Source: Calamus simplicifolius (Eukaryota > Streptophyta > Magnoliopsida > Arecales > Arecaceae). Taken from it: DNA of 64,000 bases. The notes below the pieces were generated by a model. That model saw only the letters and a list, made by a program, of their open reading frames with translations. It did no database searches and was not told where the DNA came from. Below, in pieces: positions 23,890 through 34,649 of the stretch. Both the position numbers and the translations under genes were made by a program. Position 1 is the stretch's first letter. Every line of letters starts with the position of its first letter. The stretch is taken from NCBI GenBank assembly GCA_900491605.1, contig UESW01003834.1:472900-536899 (forward strand), written 5' to 3'.

Positions 23890-25330
23890 GTTACTCTTCT
23901 TGTTGAGTCACTTCATGCTGATTTAAAGTTTTCCTATTTCTAAGGGTTATGACAGATTTGGCATGTTTAGGAGAAATTTCTGGACTAATGGAGCTCTCAA
24001 CCATGTATTGCCCTCTTGGATTACTAATGGGATGACTGGTTAGTTTACCCTTCTTCCTCCTATTGAAAGCTGTTGCTAGCTGACTTATCTGGGTTTCTAG
24101 CTTGGCGATAGACTGGGTGTGGGAGTGAAGGAGTTGAGTATTCATTTCTAGTCCTTTCAAAGCTTGTAATACTTTGTCTTCAAAAGTAGAATCATGATTA
24201 TTCAACGAAGATTAAGAAGCACTTGGATATCGAGAATACGATATGTTTTTTAATTGGGTCTCCTGATGGTTAGGCCTGATTAATATTGGGTTGATGACAG
24301 GTTAGGGTTTTCAAGAAAAATTTGGATGATTTCGTTAGTTATGATTGTAAGTATTTGAATATGGATCATTTCCTAGTCTAAGAGCCATTCGGGTTTGGGC
24401 TTGGTAGGATTGCTCCTGAACAAGCTCAGAAAATTGGTATGCGGCTGGACAATAACTTTTAGAATGGGTCGGACTCAAACAGATTATATAAACCTCATGT
24501 AATTGAGTAGATGGGGAAGAGGTATTTCCAACTTGTAGAATTCGATCAAGTTTCTGAGATAATTCATCTACCTTAGTATAAATATCTATAGAATGATTTA
24601 TTTCATATATTCACCTCTTTAGGTCCTACGGAAGAGTCTCTACGAGCAGCTGACATGTGATGTAATGAATTCTCACTTAATGTCTCAAGAAGTTGCCAAG
24701 CTTTATGTTCATTCTTCAACATAAATGTTCCACCACATGAAGCATCAATCATTTGCCGATGCTTTTCTATCAAACCATCATAAAGCACTAGATCAGTTGC
24801 CATTTGGGTATGACATGATGTGAACTTTTTCTAATCAATTCTTTTAATCTCTTCAATGTCTCATGAAACATCTCTCCATCTGTCTGAAAAAAACTTGTTA
24901 TGGTTTTTCTAATTTGATTAGTTTTTTCTATAGGAAAATATTTTTTAAGAACTCTCTCTAAAGATGGTCCCAGGTTGAAATCGTTACAGTATCTAAAGAA
25001 TTTAACCAATATTTGACTTTGTTTTTGAGAAAAAATGGGAACAACTTAAGTCTAAGAGCATTGTCAAAAAAAATTTTAAATTTTTACTGTCAAACAAATT
25101 TTGAGAAACTCATCTAAATGTTTGTAAGGATCCTCATTTGCATGTCCATAAATTGAAGATAACATTTGAATCATGGTTAACTTGATCTCATATTGAGTGG
25201 CCTCCACTGGAAGCACTTAAATGCAGGGAGAGTAGGTATACTTTGAAGAAGTAAAATACTCCTTTAACTGGCGTAGTGGATCATTTTTGTTAATAGGGTT
25301 CATAATTCTATGTTTGTTGCTCTAAAAGTT
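23890..25330 (-). pseudogene. Athila-type gag relic
   Basis: Read downward: YGHANEDPYKHLDEF, then LKKYFPIEKTNQIRKTITSF, GEMFHETLKRLKELI, YDGLIEKHRQMIDASCGGTF and AWQLLETLSEN, then a C-terminal coiled stretch with QSIAKLETQISQLA. It is broken by stops and frameshifts at several points, including about 24600 and 24800. Confidence 0.85.
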
Positions 25331-26220
25331 CTCTCTATTTTAGGATCTATGGGTATGAGGTTAGGTTATAACGATCGGCGACCAAGCATACACCCTACCA
25401 ATACACTCTAAAGCAAATAGTAATTCAGTTTTTTTTTTAACAAATAGAAGAGAAAGGAGAAGATTCTAAAAGAATTATCCTAAAAGATTCCTAGAACTAA
25501 GAGCAATGAAGACTAATTTAATTAGGATTTAATAATTATTAGCAATCAAGTTAACAAAGATTAAACTCTCTACTTTAGACTTAACCTAGAACTAGATAGC
25601 TCCTAACTTTCAAGACCGCCTTGGAGCCCTCCAAGTCAAAAATTAGCTGATCAACTAGCCAGTTAAGGGTAAGGTCAATGGAATCCCCCGTTGCTTGCCT
25701 TAGATAAGCGAACAAAACCAATTAAATAACCATTTTTTTTTCTAGACATCAGTTAATCAGTCAATCCCGATCCGGTCCAACTCTTTTGGGTGCCTTGTCC
25801 TATTGAGCTTCAGTTTCTTAGGGGCTGGCATCTAGTTAATTTTAGAGTTAAAGGCTTAGATTAATGCAAAATAAAGAATGTGGTTTGTGGGCCAAGGAAG
25901 GGTGATCAACTCTCCACTTTATCTTGATTAGGAATTTGTGCCCTTGAAATTAATTATGAAAATGATGTGCAACAAGCAGATGTCAAGCTTTTAAAACTAT
26001 CAAACAAAATTAATATAATTATTTTTTTTAGATTTTTGTTATTAAGTTTCTAATTTCTAATAAATTATGAGATGTCAATAATTTTTTTTAAGTTTTGCAG
26101 AAAATAAATTTACCTAAGTCAATCTAGGCATATATAAAAAATAAATAAAATAATTATTTATTTATTTTTATTATTCTATTCTTTATTTTTATTTTTATTT
26201 TTTAAAATAGCTGTACTTAA

Positions 26221-26239
26221 GTCTTCGACAACGGCACCA
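26221..26239 (-). other. primer-binding site of the Athila-like element
   Basis: The minus strand reads tggtgccgttgtcgaagac, beginning a few bases after the LTR end gcatca at 26245. It resembles the usual Athila primer site that starts TGGCGCCGTTG, with divergence. Confidence 0.65.
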
Positions 26240-26244
26240 AAATC

Positions 26245-26990
26245 TGATGCATGTCATAGAGCAATGATTAGAACACCTTAATTTCACTAATCTTAGGTAG
26301 AGTAGCGAGAGTAAAGGATCGAATCTATAAGGATTTTGAGTAGTTATTTTAAAATAAATTTATATAATTAAATTTAAATAAGCAAACGATTGGTTGTAAA
26401 AATAATTAAGATATGATCTATCTTAATTAGAGTATGACCCATACCCATAGATCACGGTCCGTTCCTTTTAAAGAATATATCAGTCAAAAAATATTTTTGC
26501 TTGAAGAACATTCAATAAAAATTAAATATAAATAAATACTCTATTTCATAATATCCAAAAGAGTATATAAAAAAATTAAAAAATATATAATCTACTTCTT
26601 GATATGATGGATCTGCTATCCGCTTCCTACCTTTGCAAATCCGCTTTCTACTCCCTTAAATAGAAAGATGGTTGATTATGGAAAGTATAGATGGCTGGTG
26701 GATGAAGAACGGATGGGAAGAAGAATGGACGGAAAGATTTGGGTTATGGAAGTGGAGCGAAACAAAGAGAAGGATGAGGGATGAAAGGATTATTAGATGA
26801 TTTCTCAAGTGGCTCCGATGGTATTCTTTTATAAGCAAGAAAGATGCGTCGACTCTGTATGTAATCCACGTTAACTGATCACCTTATCTTCATAGATCAG
26901 ATTTGTTTCTTTCAAAGTTCAAACCGCAGCCTTAAAAATATCGCACGATTTCCTCTTATCCACGACTGCTTTAAATATCATGCAAGTCAT
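26245..26990 (-). repeat. LTR fragment of the Athila-like element
   Basis: It is bounded at the low end by ...gcatca just before the PBS. The upper boundary is unclear and set where sequence similar to the Tekay LTR begins. Confidence 0.45.
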
Positions 26991-26996
26991 GGGTTA

Positions 26997-27175
26997 AATC
27001 TTAAAAAATCCATTTTGAGCTTGTTTCAAGTCCAATTTGAGTGTTGTTTATACCGTTAGACTTCTAAAATTGAGCTCTTCGAGTTGATATAATTTTTCCC
27101 TAAAAATATTATATAAAAGTATTAAATTTAAAATAATAATAATAATTTGGTCTATAAATTAATACTTTTATGGCT
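26997..27175 (+). repeat. inverted copy of a Tekay-LTR segment
   Basis: The reverse complement aligns with 27665-27845 of the adjacent Tekay-type LTR and with 59565-59730 of the intact one (blocks agagctc.attttag, cacTCAAAT.gGaCTT). It therefore lies in opposite orientation to the LTR it adjoins. Confidence 0.75.
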
Positions 27176-27184
27176 AATATTTAT

Positions 27185-28292
27185 GTACTTATCAATGAGA
27201 AACCCACTCACCTCAATAATTTACTCTTTTAATTGGTACTCACTCGGTGCTTTGGCTTGTGGAATAACCCTCTTGGCTTGGAGACAAGCACGAACTTCCT
27301 AGCTTCTCCTCTATTTTCTTCTTCTCCTTCCTTCTCTTCTTCCTCTCTTTTCTTTTCTTTCTTTCTTTCTCTGGCTGAACCCACCCTTCCTCTTTTATTC
27401 TTTTCCTTTTTTTCCTGGTGACTTAGGGACCAAGGCATGAATAGTGGGTTGCTTAGGGGCCAAGGCATGGGAAGTGGGTTTAAATAACTTGGTGAAATCT
27501 TCATTTTATCCTCACAAACTCTTAAAGCATGCTTTTTAGAAAACACGTGACTCACTCATAACCATGATATTTTGCCCTTAGATTTTTTTTTTTTCCAATT
27601 GCTCTTAGCACAATTAGCAAATAGCCATAGAGTCTTTTTTCATTTTATCCTTGAACATATAACTTTTTAATAGATTTATAGACCAGATTATTATTTTTCA
27701 TTTGAATTGATACTTGTATGCAATATTTTCATGAAAAGATCTTTCCAACTCAAAGAGCTCGATTTTAGGAATCCAATGGTTCAAACGACACTCAAATCAG
27801 ACTTAAAACGAAATAAAAACATAATTTAATTTTAAAATTTAACCTAGGAATCTATGCAATCTTGGAGTCGACTCGAGCAAAATCTCGAGTAGACTCGAGC
27901 ACAAAGCAGAATTATTGTCTCACTATTTTTCTAACCAAGTCGACTCACCCTTCTGTAGGACTCAACTCGAGAGCATGCCAAAAGCGCTAAATCATGCCAG
28001 AGTCGACTCCTCACCAATTAGAATCGACTTCAATTGCTAAAAAAACAACACTTAAAGGCAAAACTCAAACTAAACTTGAATATTCTTATGATTTAAGCCT
28101 ATTAAAACTTAAATCTCTCAAATTCTTAAATCAAATCATTAGCACACAAAATATACTCATTTTTACCATAAATTTTTTTTTTTACATTTATCAAGTGGTC
28201 AACACACTCATATGTCATTAAAACCATTCGACTTTCATTACAAAAAAAAATATCATTAATATTATAAAATTATAAAATTTCAGGATGTTACA
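27185..28292 (-). repeat. Tekay-type LTR, proximal part
   Basis: It begins on the minus strand with tgtaacatcctgaaa at 28292 (LTR 5' end) and parallels 58885-60179. Shared landmarks are the pyrimidine tract followed by ctggctgaacccac (27300-27400), the conserved atttatagaccagatta block and a cluster of tcgactc-type palindromes (27865-28030). No internal Tekay region is adjacent, so it is a solo or partial LTR. Confidence 0.8.
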
Positions 28293-28417
28293 TCTAGTCT
28301 CCTCTTTCTTTCTCTTTTGCAGAAGCATGTGCATTGAATGGCTAAAGAAGTACTCTATCATCCAAGTCAAGTTTCATATAATTGTTAGCATTCAGGAGCC
28401 ACTTTCAGTCATCAATA
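28293..28417 (+). repeat. 3' LTR (terminal part) of the old Tat-like element
   Basis: tctcctctttctttctcttt and the following gaatggctaaagaagtactct resemble 19690-19860 of the 5' LTR. It ends atcaata directly before the second TSD copy. Confidence 0.55.
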
Positions 28418-28422
28418 GGTAT

Positions 28423-29148
28423 ATATAGAGTTGATTCCTTAAAAGAGCAATAGCAAAAGCATTGCAAAAATAAATTATGTAAGAAGAAAAATTCAAAAAC
28501 TATAATAGAGGATATAAGATTATGGTTACTGAGTTTGCCAAAAAATTGATGAGTTAATTATTGGCTCATCATATATGTGATGCCTTGTAACTTTTAAGAC
28601 CATTACACCAGTCTTTAAGGTTCAAAGAAAAGAGTGATTTAAACAAATGACTTGTTGATTAATGCAGTATGAGTAATGAAGAGCTCTACCATTAATATTA
28701 AATAAGCAGATTGAAACTAGCTTCAACTAATAAAATGCAACCATTGTTATCATGTGGAAGAGATCCAACACCAGTAGAGTTCTTGCATAAGGAACTATCG
28801 GAATATATATACCTTCATCTGATTGGATAGGAGCTCCCATGTAATCAATTGAGTTCATAAAGTTGCCAAAGATAGCAAAGAAGGCAAGGAGACCCAATGA
28901 CCAAGGTATGGGAAGAGAAAAATGAATTATTACATATTAATCAAAAGTACTCATCAACTAGAGAACTGGAAACGCAATAATATAAGTCAATGTCGAGAGT
29001 TCATGCCGAAAATATAAAGATTGCAACCCCTTATATTTGTTAAAGCAAGTAACAAGTTATATCTATTTGTTTAAAGCTATATCACTTGAACTATTGGGAA
29101 AGTATATCTTTTAATTCTTATCTTATATATGTATGTATGTATGTGTAT
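28423..29148. other. spacer
   Basis: No supported gene. A minus-strand frame of about 65 codons at 28730-28930 looks vaguely protein-like, but has no recognised family. Confidence 0.4.
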
Positions 29149-29362
29149 AAATATATATATATATATATAGATCTGGCTACATTCAAATGTAGCTAAATTC
29201 AGAATTCGATTATCTTTTTCATCATTAAATACATGCGGATCCTAGAGTCACCTCACTTTTTTTTTTTACTTTTTTTTTCATATTCGGGATTTATGAGTTA
29301 TGCGGATTTAAGGATAGAAAAGATAATTGGATTCATGCTTGGCTATATTCAAATATAGCTAA

Positions 29363-29396
<34 letters not shown>
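29149..29396. mobile_element. MITE with long terminal inverted repeats inside a TA microsatellite
   Basis: The core 29170-29365 (196 bp) has imperfect inverted ends of about 50 bp: gatctggctacattcaaatg at the left and the complement of ggctatattcaaatatagct at the right, continuing through gattatcttttt. It is flanked on both sides by (TA)n runs (29149-29169 and 29366-29396). This resembles Micron-type MITEs, which sit in TA repeats. No transposase is encoded. Confidence 0.7.
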
Positions 29397-30421
29397 TTTT
29401 GGTTTTTAATATTTTAAAAATTAATACTGCTTATTAATCTATGAATTCTCCTATATGAAAAAGTATATACTTTAAGAAATAGCTTTTAGTTGACTTTTTT
29501 ATTTTCTGAGTTATTGGCTAGCAAGCTATGCAAGTTCTTAGCATGTTTATGTATATGATGTGTGTCTCACCTAGGAGGAGTTTGATTGCATTCTTACTCT
29601 CTACATGTATAAACCATTTTAAAGAGAAGCTGTATATTTTACATTATTTTATATCCTTAAGATGGTATTGTATTGTAGTGGAATATGTTCAATATGGCTT
29701 TGACTATCTTGGTTAAATAAATAAATTTGATTCATGGAATCCAAAAAAATTCCCTAGCATCTTATAGAAATATTTTAAGATCGATCTATACATTTAGCTC
29801 AATAAATCTAAGCATCCGTTTGAAGCATTTAATTCACCCATTGAAAATAAATTACTACAAAATGTAGCAATACGATAACCATCAAGAGGGATGGTTTTGT
29901 AAGACTGCCACTTGATGAAAATTTAATATCAAAACTTTTGAGCAAAAAAAACTCCTCAACCTCAAATGGTTACGAGACTCCACCATTATAGAGAGCAAGT
30001 TTCTCTTTGGCTATTTTTATTGTTGGTGCTATTCTCATCACAAGATCTTCAATGTCGCTGCAAGATTTGACACTGATAGTGTACTTACCATGATTTTCTT
30101 CACCTAAAGCCTAGATGACCAGCTATTCTTCTTCGCCGCTGAGGCTATCTATTTCCTTGCCAAGAATAATATCACATTTTCCCCTAATAAAGTACTCTAT
30201 GGTGGAGTATATCAAAAATCTAGGCGAATCCTTTGACGGATCTTCACCAACGCAATATTATGATCTAATTAATAACGAGGGCACCATTCCAGCTCGAGGG
30301 TGGACATGGTAGAGACGAATGAGCATGATTTTCATATGTGAGACCATGCAAGGCCATCAGACCTTATTCCATGATGGTGAGTGTTGTGGTAGTAGAGATA
30401 AAGTTGGTGGATGAGAAAATG
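29397..30421. other. spacer
   Basis: No gene or element was recognised. Short frames at 29528 and 30115 lack features. Confidence 0.4.
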
Positions 30422-30486
30422 AGGATTGATGGGGCCAGTTGATCCCATGAAAAATAAAATTTTTGGACGACCTCAAAGACCGATGC

Positions 30487-30730
30487 CCGACGGCCCCAAA
30501 GGCCGACACCCGACGGCCCCAAAGGCCGGCATCTCCAAGACCGGTGCCCGACGGCCCCAAAGGCCGACACCCGACGGCTCCAAAGGCCGGCATCTCCAAG
30601 ACCGGTGCCCGACGGCCCCAAAGGCCGACGCCCGACGGTCCCAAAGGCCAACATCTCCAAGACTAACTCCCGACGGCCCCAAAGGCCGACATCTCCAAGA
30701 CCGACTCCCGACGGCCCCAAAGGCCGATAG
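30487..30730 (+). repeat. tandem array, 61-bp unit
   Basis: Repeats contain two gacggccccaaaggccg half-units and atctccaagaccg. The start of atctcc recurs at 30531, 30592 and 30653 (period 61), then a shortened unit follows. Confidence 0.85.
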
Positions 30731-30825
30731 CCTCCAGCGTCGGCCTCCAGCGTCGGCCTCTAGCGGTAGCCCCCGACGCTGGCCAAAGGCCGCGGACTTC
30801 AGCGCCGGCCGCCAACGTCGGCCAC

Positions 30826-33646
30826 CGGCCCCGACACATTCCTAGCCGGCCCCGGTGTCTCCAAACTAGCCGGCCCCGGCACATTCCTAGCCGGCCCTGG
30901 CGTGTCCAAGCGAGGCGGCCCCGGTACATTCCTAGCCGGCCCTGGCGTCTCCAAGCTAGCTGGCCCCGACACATTCCTAGCCAGCCCCAGCGTCTCCAAG
31001 CTAGCCGGCCCCGGCACATTCCTAGCCGGGGCGCTAGCCGACCCCGGCACATTCCTAGCCGGCCCCGGAGTCTCCAAGCTAGCCGGCCCCGGCACATTCC
31101 TAGCCGGCCCCGGTGTCTCCAAGCTAGCCGGCCCCGGCACATTCCTAGCCGGCCCCGGCGTCTCCAAGCTAGCCGGCCCCGGCACATTCCTAGCCGGCAC
31201 CGGCGTCCCCAAGCTAGCCGGCCCCGACACATTCCTAGCCGGCCCCGGTGTCTCCAAGCTAGCCGGCCCCGGCACATTCCTAGCCGGCCCTGGCGTCTCC
31301 AAGCTAGCCGGCCCTGGCACATTCCTAGCCGGCCCCAGCGTCACCAAGCTAGCCGGCCCGCCCCGGCACATTCCTAGCCGGCCATAGCGTCTCCAAGCTA
31401 GCCGGCCCCGACACATTCCTAGCCGGCCCCGGCGTTTCCAAGCTAGCCGGCCCCGGTACATTCCTAGCCGGCCCCGGTGTCTCCAAGCTAGCCGGCTCCG
31501 ACACATTCCTAGCCGGCCCCGGCGTCTCTAAGCTAGCCGGCCCCGGCACATTCCTAGCCGGCCCCGGCACATTCCTAGCCGGCCCTGGCGTCTCCAAGCT
31601 AGCCGGTCCCGGCACATTCCTAGCTGGCCCCGGCACATTCCTAGCCGGCCCTGGTGTCTCCAAGCTAGCCGGCCCCGGCACATTCCTAGCCGGCCCCGGT
31701 GTCTCCAAGCTAGCCGGCCCCGGCGTCTTCAAGCTAGCCGGCCCCGGCACATTCCTAGCCGGCCCCGGTACATTCCTAGCCGGCCCGGTGTCTCCAAGCT
31801 AGCCGGCCCCGGCATCTTCAAGCTAGCCGGCCCCGGCACATTCCTAGCCAGTCCCAGCACATTCCTAGCCGGCCCTAGCGTCTCCAAGCTAGCCGGCCCC
31901 GGCACATTCCTAACCGGCCCCGGCGTCTCCAAGCTAGCCGGCCCCAGCACATTCCTAGCCGGCCCCGGCACATTCCTAGCCGGCCCCGGCGTCTCCAAGC
32001 TAGCCAGCCCCGGCACATTCCTAGCCGGCCCCGGTGTCTCCAAGCTAGCCGGCCCCGGCACATTCCTAGCCAGCCCCGGTGTCTCCAAGCTAGCCGGCCC
32101 TGGCACATTCCTAGCCGGCCCTAGCGTCTAGCCGGCCCCGGCACATTCCTAGCCAGCCCTGGCATCTCCAAGCTAGCCGGCCCGGCACATTCCTAGCCGG
32201 CCCCGGCACATTCCTAGCCGGCCCCGGCGTCTCCAAGCTAGCCAGCCCCGGCACATTCCTAGCTGGCCCCGGTGTCTCCAAGCTAGCCGGCCCCGGCACA
32301 TTCCTAGCCGGCCCTGGCGTCTCCAAGCTAGCCGGCCCCGGCACATTCCTAGCCGGCCCCGGCGTCTCCAAGCTAGCCGGCCCCGGCACATTCCTAGCTG
32401 GCCCCGGCGTCTCCAAGCTAGCCGGTCCCGGCACATTCCTAGCCTGCCCTGGCGTCTCCAAGCTAGCCGGTCCCGGCACATTCCTAGCCGGCCTCGGCGT
32501 CTCCAAGCTAGCCGGCCCCGGCACATTCCTAGCCGGCCCCGGTGTCTCCAAGCTAGCCGGCCCCGGCACATTCCTAGCCGGCCCCGGCGTCCCCAAGCTA
32601 GCCGGCCCCGGCACATTCCTAGCCGGCCCCGGCGTCTCCAAGCTAGCCGGCCCCGGCACATTCCTAGCCGGCCCCGGCGTCTCCAAGCTAGCCGGCCCCG
32701 GCACATTCCTAGCCGGCCCTGGCGTCTTCAAGCTAGCCGGCCCCGGCACATTCCTAGCCGGCCCCGGCGTCTCCTAGCCGGCCCCGGAACATTCCTAGCC
32801 GGCCCCGGTGTCTCCAAGCTAGCCGGCCCCGGCACATTCTTAGCCGGCCCAGGCGTTTCCAAGCTAGCCGGCCCCGGCACATTCCTAGCCGGCCCCGACG
32901 TCTCCAAGCTAGCCGGCCACGGCACATTCCTAGCCGGCCCCGGCACATTCCTAGCCAGCCCCGGTGTCTCCAAGCTAGCCGGCCCCGGCACATTCCTAGC
33001 CGGCCCTGGCGTCTCCAAGCTAGCCAGCCCCGGCACATTCCTAGCCAGCCCGGGCATCTCCAAGCTAGCCGGCCCCAGCACATTCCTAGCCGGCCCCGGC
33101 GTCTCCAAGCTAGCCAGCCCCGGCACATTTAGCCGGCCCCGGTGTCTCCAAGCTAGCCGGCCCCGGCGTCTCCAAGCTAGCCGGCCCCGGCACATTCCTA
33201 GCCGGCCCTGGCGTCTCCAAGCTAGCCGGCCCCGGTACATTCCTAGCCGGCCCCGGCGTCTCCAAGCTAGCCGGTCCCGGCACATTCCTAGCCGGCCCCG
33301 GCGTCTCCAAGCTAGCCGGCCCCGACATATTCCTAGCCGGCCCCGGCACATTCCTAGCCGGCCCCGGCGTCTCCAAGCTAGCCGGCCCCGGCACATTCCT
33401 AGCCGGACCCGGCGTCTCCAAGCTAGCCGGCCCCGGCACATTCCTAGCCGGCCTCGGCACATTCCTAGCCGGCCCCGGTGTCTCCAAGCTAGCCGGCCCC
33501 GGTACATTCCTAGCTAGCCCCGGTGTCTCCAAGCTAGCCGGCCCCGGCGTCTCCAAGCAAGGCGGCCCCGGCACATTCCTAGCCGGCCCCGGTGTCTCCA
33601 AGCTAGCCGGCCCCGGCACATTCCTAGCCGGCCCCGGCATCTCCAG
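30826..33646 (+). repeat. minisatellite, 45-bp unit, about 60 copies
   Basis: Each unit consists of a 21-bp half with ccggccccggcacattc and a 24-bp half with ccggccccggcgtctccaag, both starting with ctag. Occasional units have doubled or missing halves (31025, 31555, 31630, 32195, 32940, 33350), typical of unequal exchange or slippage. Point variants are scattered, mainly C/T changes at CpG. Since 45 is a multiple of three, long open frames exist on both strands (for example minus 32728-33507). Confidence 0.95.
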
Positions 33647-33900
33647 TCCGCCGGATCGGCCAAGGCCATCCCCGGCCAGCCCGACTCGGCCCCGTCGTCT
33701 CCTGTCCCGCCGAGTCGACCAAGGCCATCCCCGGCCAGCCCGACTCGGCCCCTGCGTCTTCAGTCCCGCCGAATCGATCAAGGTCGTCCCCGGCCAGCCC
33801 GACTCAGCCCCGGCGTCTCCTGTCCGCCGATTCGGCCAAGGTCATCCCCGGCCGGCCCGACTCGGCCCCGTCGTCCACAAGTCCGCCGATTCGGCCCCGC
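33646..33900 (+). repeat. tandem array, about 59-bp unit
   Basis: The unit contains ccaaggccatccccggccag, then cccgactcggcccc and tctcctgtcc. Starts of caagg lie at 33661, 33720, 33779 and 33837, i.e. a 58-59 bp period over about four copies. Confidence 0.85.
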
Positions 33901-34182
33901 CCCGGCACTGCCTTGCCGGTGGGATGGGCCCCGGCCATCTCAGGTCGACCCAGCTCGGCCCTGGCAAGACAGGACCCCCCGGTTCCCGCCAGATCAGCCC
34001 CAGCGGTTCAAAAACCACCTCTCTGACGCGCGCCACCCGACAACGTCAGACGCGCGACGTGCGCCGCCCAACAGCCCAGCTGCTGATGGGACGTAACCCA
34101 TCAACCAGCCCAGATTCATGCAACGGTTCAGCAGACCTTCTGACTTCACGAAAACCCACGTGATGGTGCCAGCGTCAACCCC

Positions 34183-34189
34183 TATAAAA
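34183..34189 (+). promoter_or_regulatory. LTR TATA box
   Basis: TATAAAA within cccctataaaagggt, downstream of the arrays and upstream of the R-U5-like block. This is the expected U3 promoter position. Confidence 0.5.
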
Positions 34190-34649
34190 GGGTAAATTAC
34201 GTCGAGAACAAGATAAGACACATTTTTACGCACTGGATGCCCTAACTCTCAAAGGAACTACCTGATCCTTCTAAGACCTCTCCCTCCTCAAGAGCTCTCT
34301 CGAGCTCCTTCTCTACTGTGACCTCTGTCACTAACTTGGGCATCGAAGGGTCCCACCGGAGAACCCTCTCCGGTCTTGGGACTTCGTTGCAGGCAACCCG
34401 GTGAGGAAGAAGTCCGTTCCCGACGTCCAGGAGGAGTGATCGAGCGTCATCAAGGATCATGGCCACTGATGGTCAGTGGTGATAGGGAACACCAGAGCAA
34501 TGGTGGTTATGCATATGCTGAACAACAAGCAAGAGTTGCCCTATGATGTTGGGGTGAAGCACCTGCTGGTGGTGACATTAGGGAGTGAAGAGATGGTGGC
34601 TTTTGGCAGAAATGATAGGATAGCGCGAAGCTAGGTAGGATTGTTAAAG

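Larger units (their letters stand above)
22317..26996 (-). mobile_element. truncated Athila-lineage element inside the Tekay-type LTR
   Basis: On the minus strand the order is an LTR fragment (about 26245-26990), PBS (26221-26239), leader, gag (about 25330-23890), protease and the start of RT. RT breaks off at 22317 within the GYSGYNQI block, so most of pol and the 3' LTR are missing. Athila assignment rests on the gag blocks (KKYFPIEKTNQIRK, HHVIPKWQLI, DASCGGTF), the protease DLGAS and the RT block GWRVCIDYRKLNNVTRKDHF, as known for that lineage. All frames are broken. Confidence 0.8.
19273..28422 (+). mobile_element. old Tat-like LTR element split by nested insertions, TSD GGTAT
   Basis: The 5' LTR begins tgatgtg at 19278 and the 3' LTR begins tgatgtg at 21273. 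The 3' LTR resumes after nested DNA at 28293 and ends atcaata at 28417, a decayed form of the atcaaca end of sister LTRs. ggtat is duplicated at 19273-19277 and 28418-28422. LTR similarity is clear over gacatatag..., tttgagagaaactccac and ccaatgagtagccaaat blocks. The internal region (about 19940-21272) keeps only a degenerate gag piece near 20490-20600 with a YDG..DFVDYLESF-like reading. No pol is present. It is the oldest layer of a three-level nest. Confidence 0.75.
30422..34457 (+). mobile_element. giant solo LTR (4.0 kb) filled with minisatellites, TSD AGGAT
   Basis: The LTR is 30427-34452, from tgatggggccagttgatccc to gcgtcatca, with the perfect 5-bp duplication aggat at 30422-30426 and 34453-34457. 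The start is nearly identical to the LTRs at 16519 and 41246, so it belongs to the same group. Length is two to three times that of its relatives. The excess is three tandem arrays with different units (30487-30730, 30826-33646, 33646-33900). TATAAAA lies at 34183-34189, followed by a diverged R-U5 block (cactaacttgggcatcgaag). Many reading frames of up to about 260 codons inside the arrays arise because the 45-bp unit is divisible by three. They are not credible genes. Confidence 0.9.

Noticed and set aside
28730..28930. Minus-strand open stretch of about 65 codons (AFFAIFGNFMNSIDY).
   Set aside because: Short, no known family, no start context; cannot be told from chance.
30826..33646. Regular array considered as a CRISPR-like repeat.
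   Set aside because: There are no unique spacers; both half-units are themselves repeats. It lies in an LTR of a plant genome.
30663..33781. Many long reading frames (up to about 260 codons) of MCRGRLAWRR and ARNVPGPASLETPG repeats on the minus strand, and plus-strand counterparts.
   Set aside because: They are frames through the 45-bp array, open in several phases because the unit is a multiple of three. They start and stop at unit variants and have no conserved domain.
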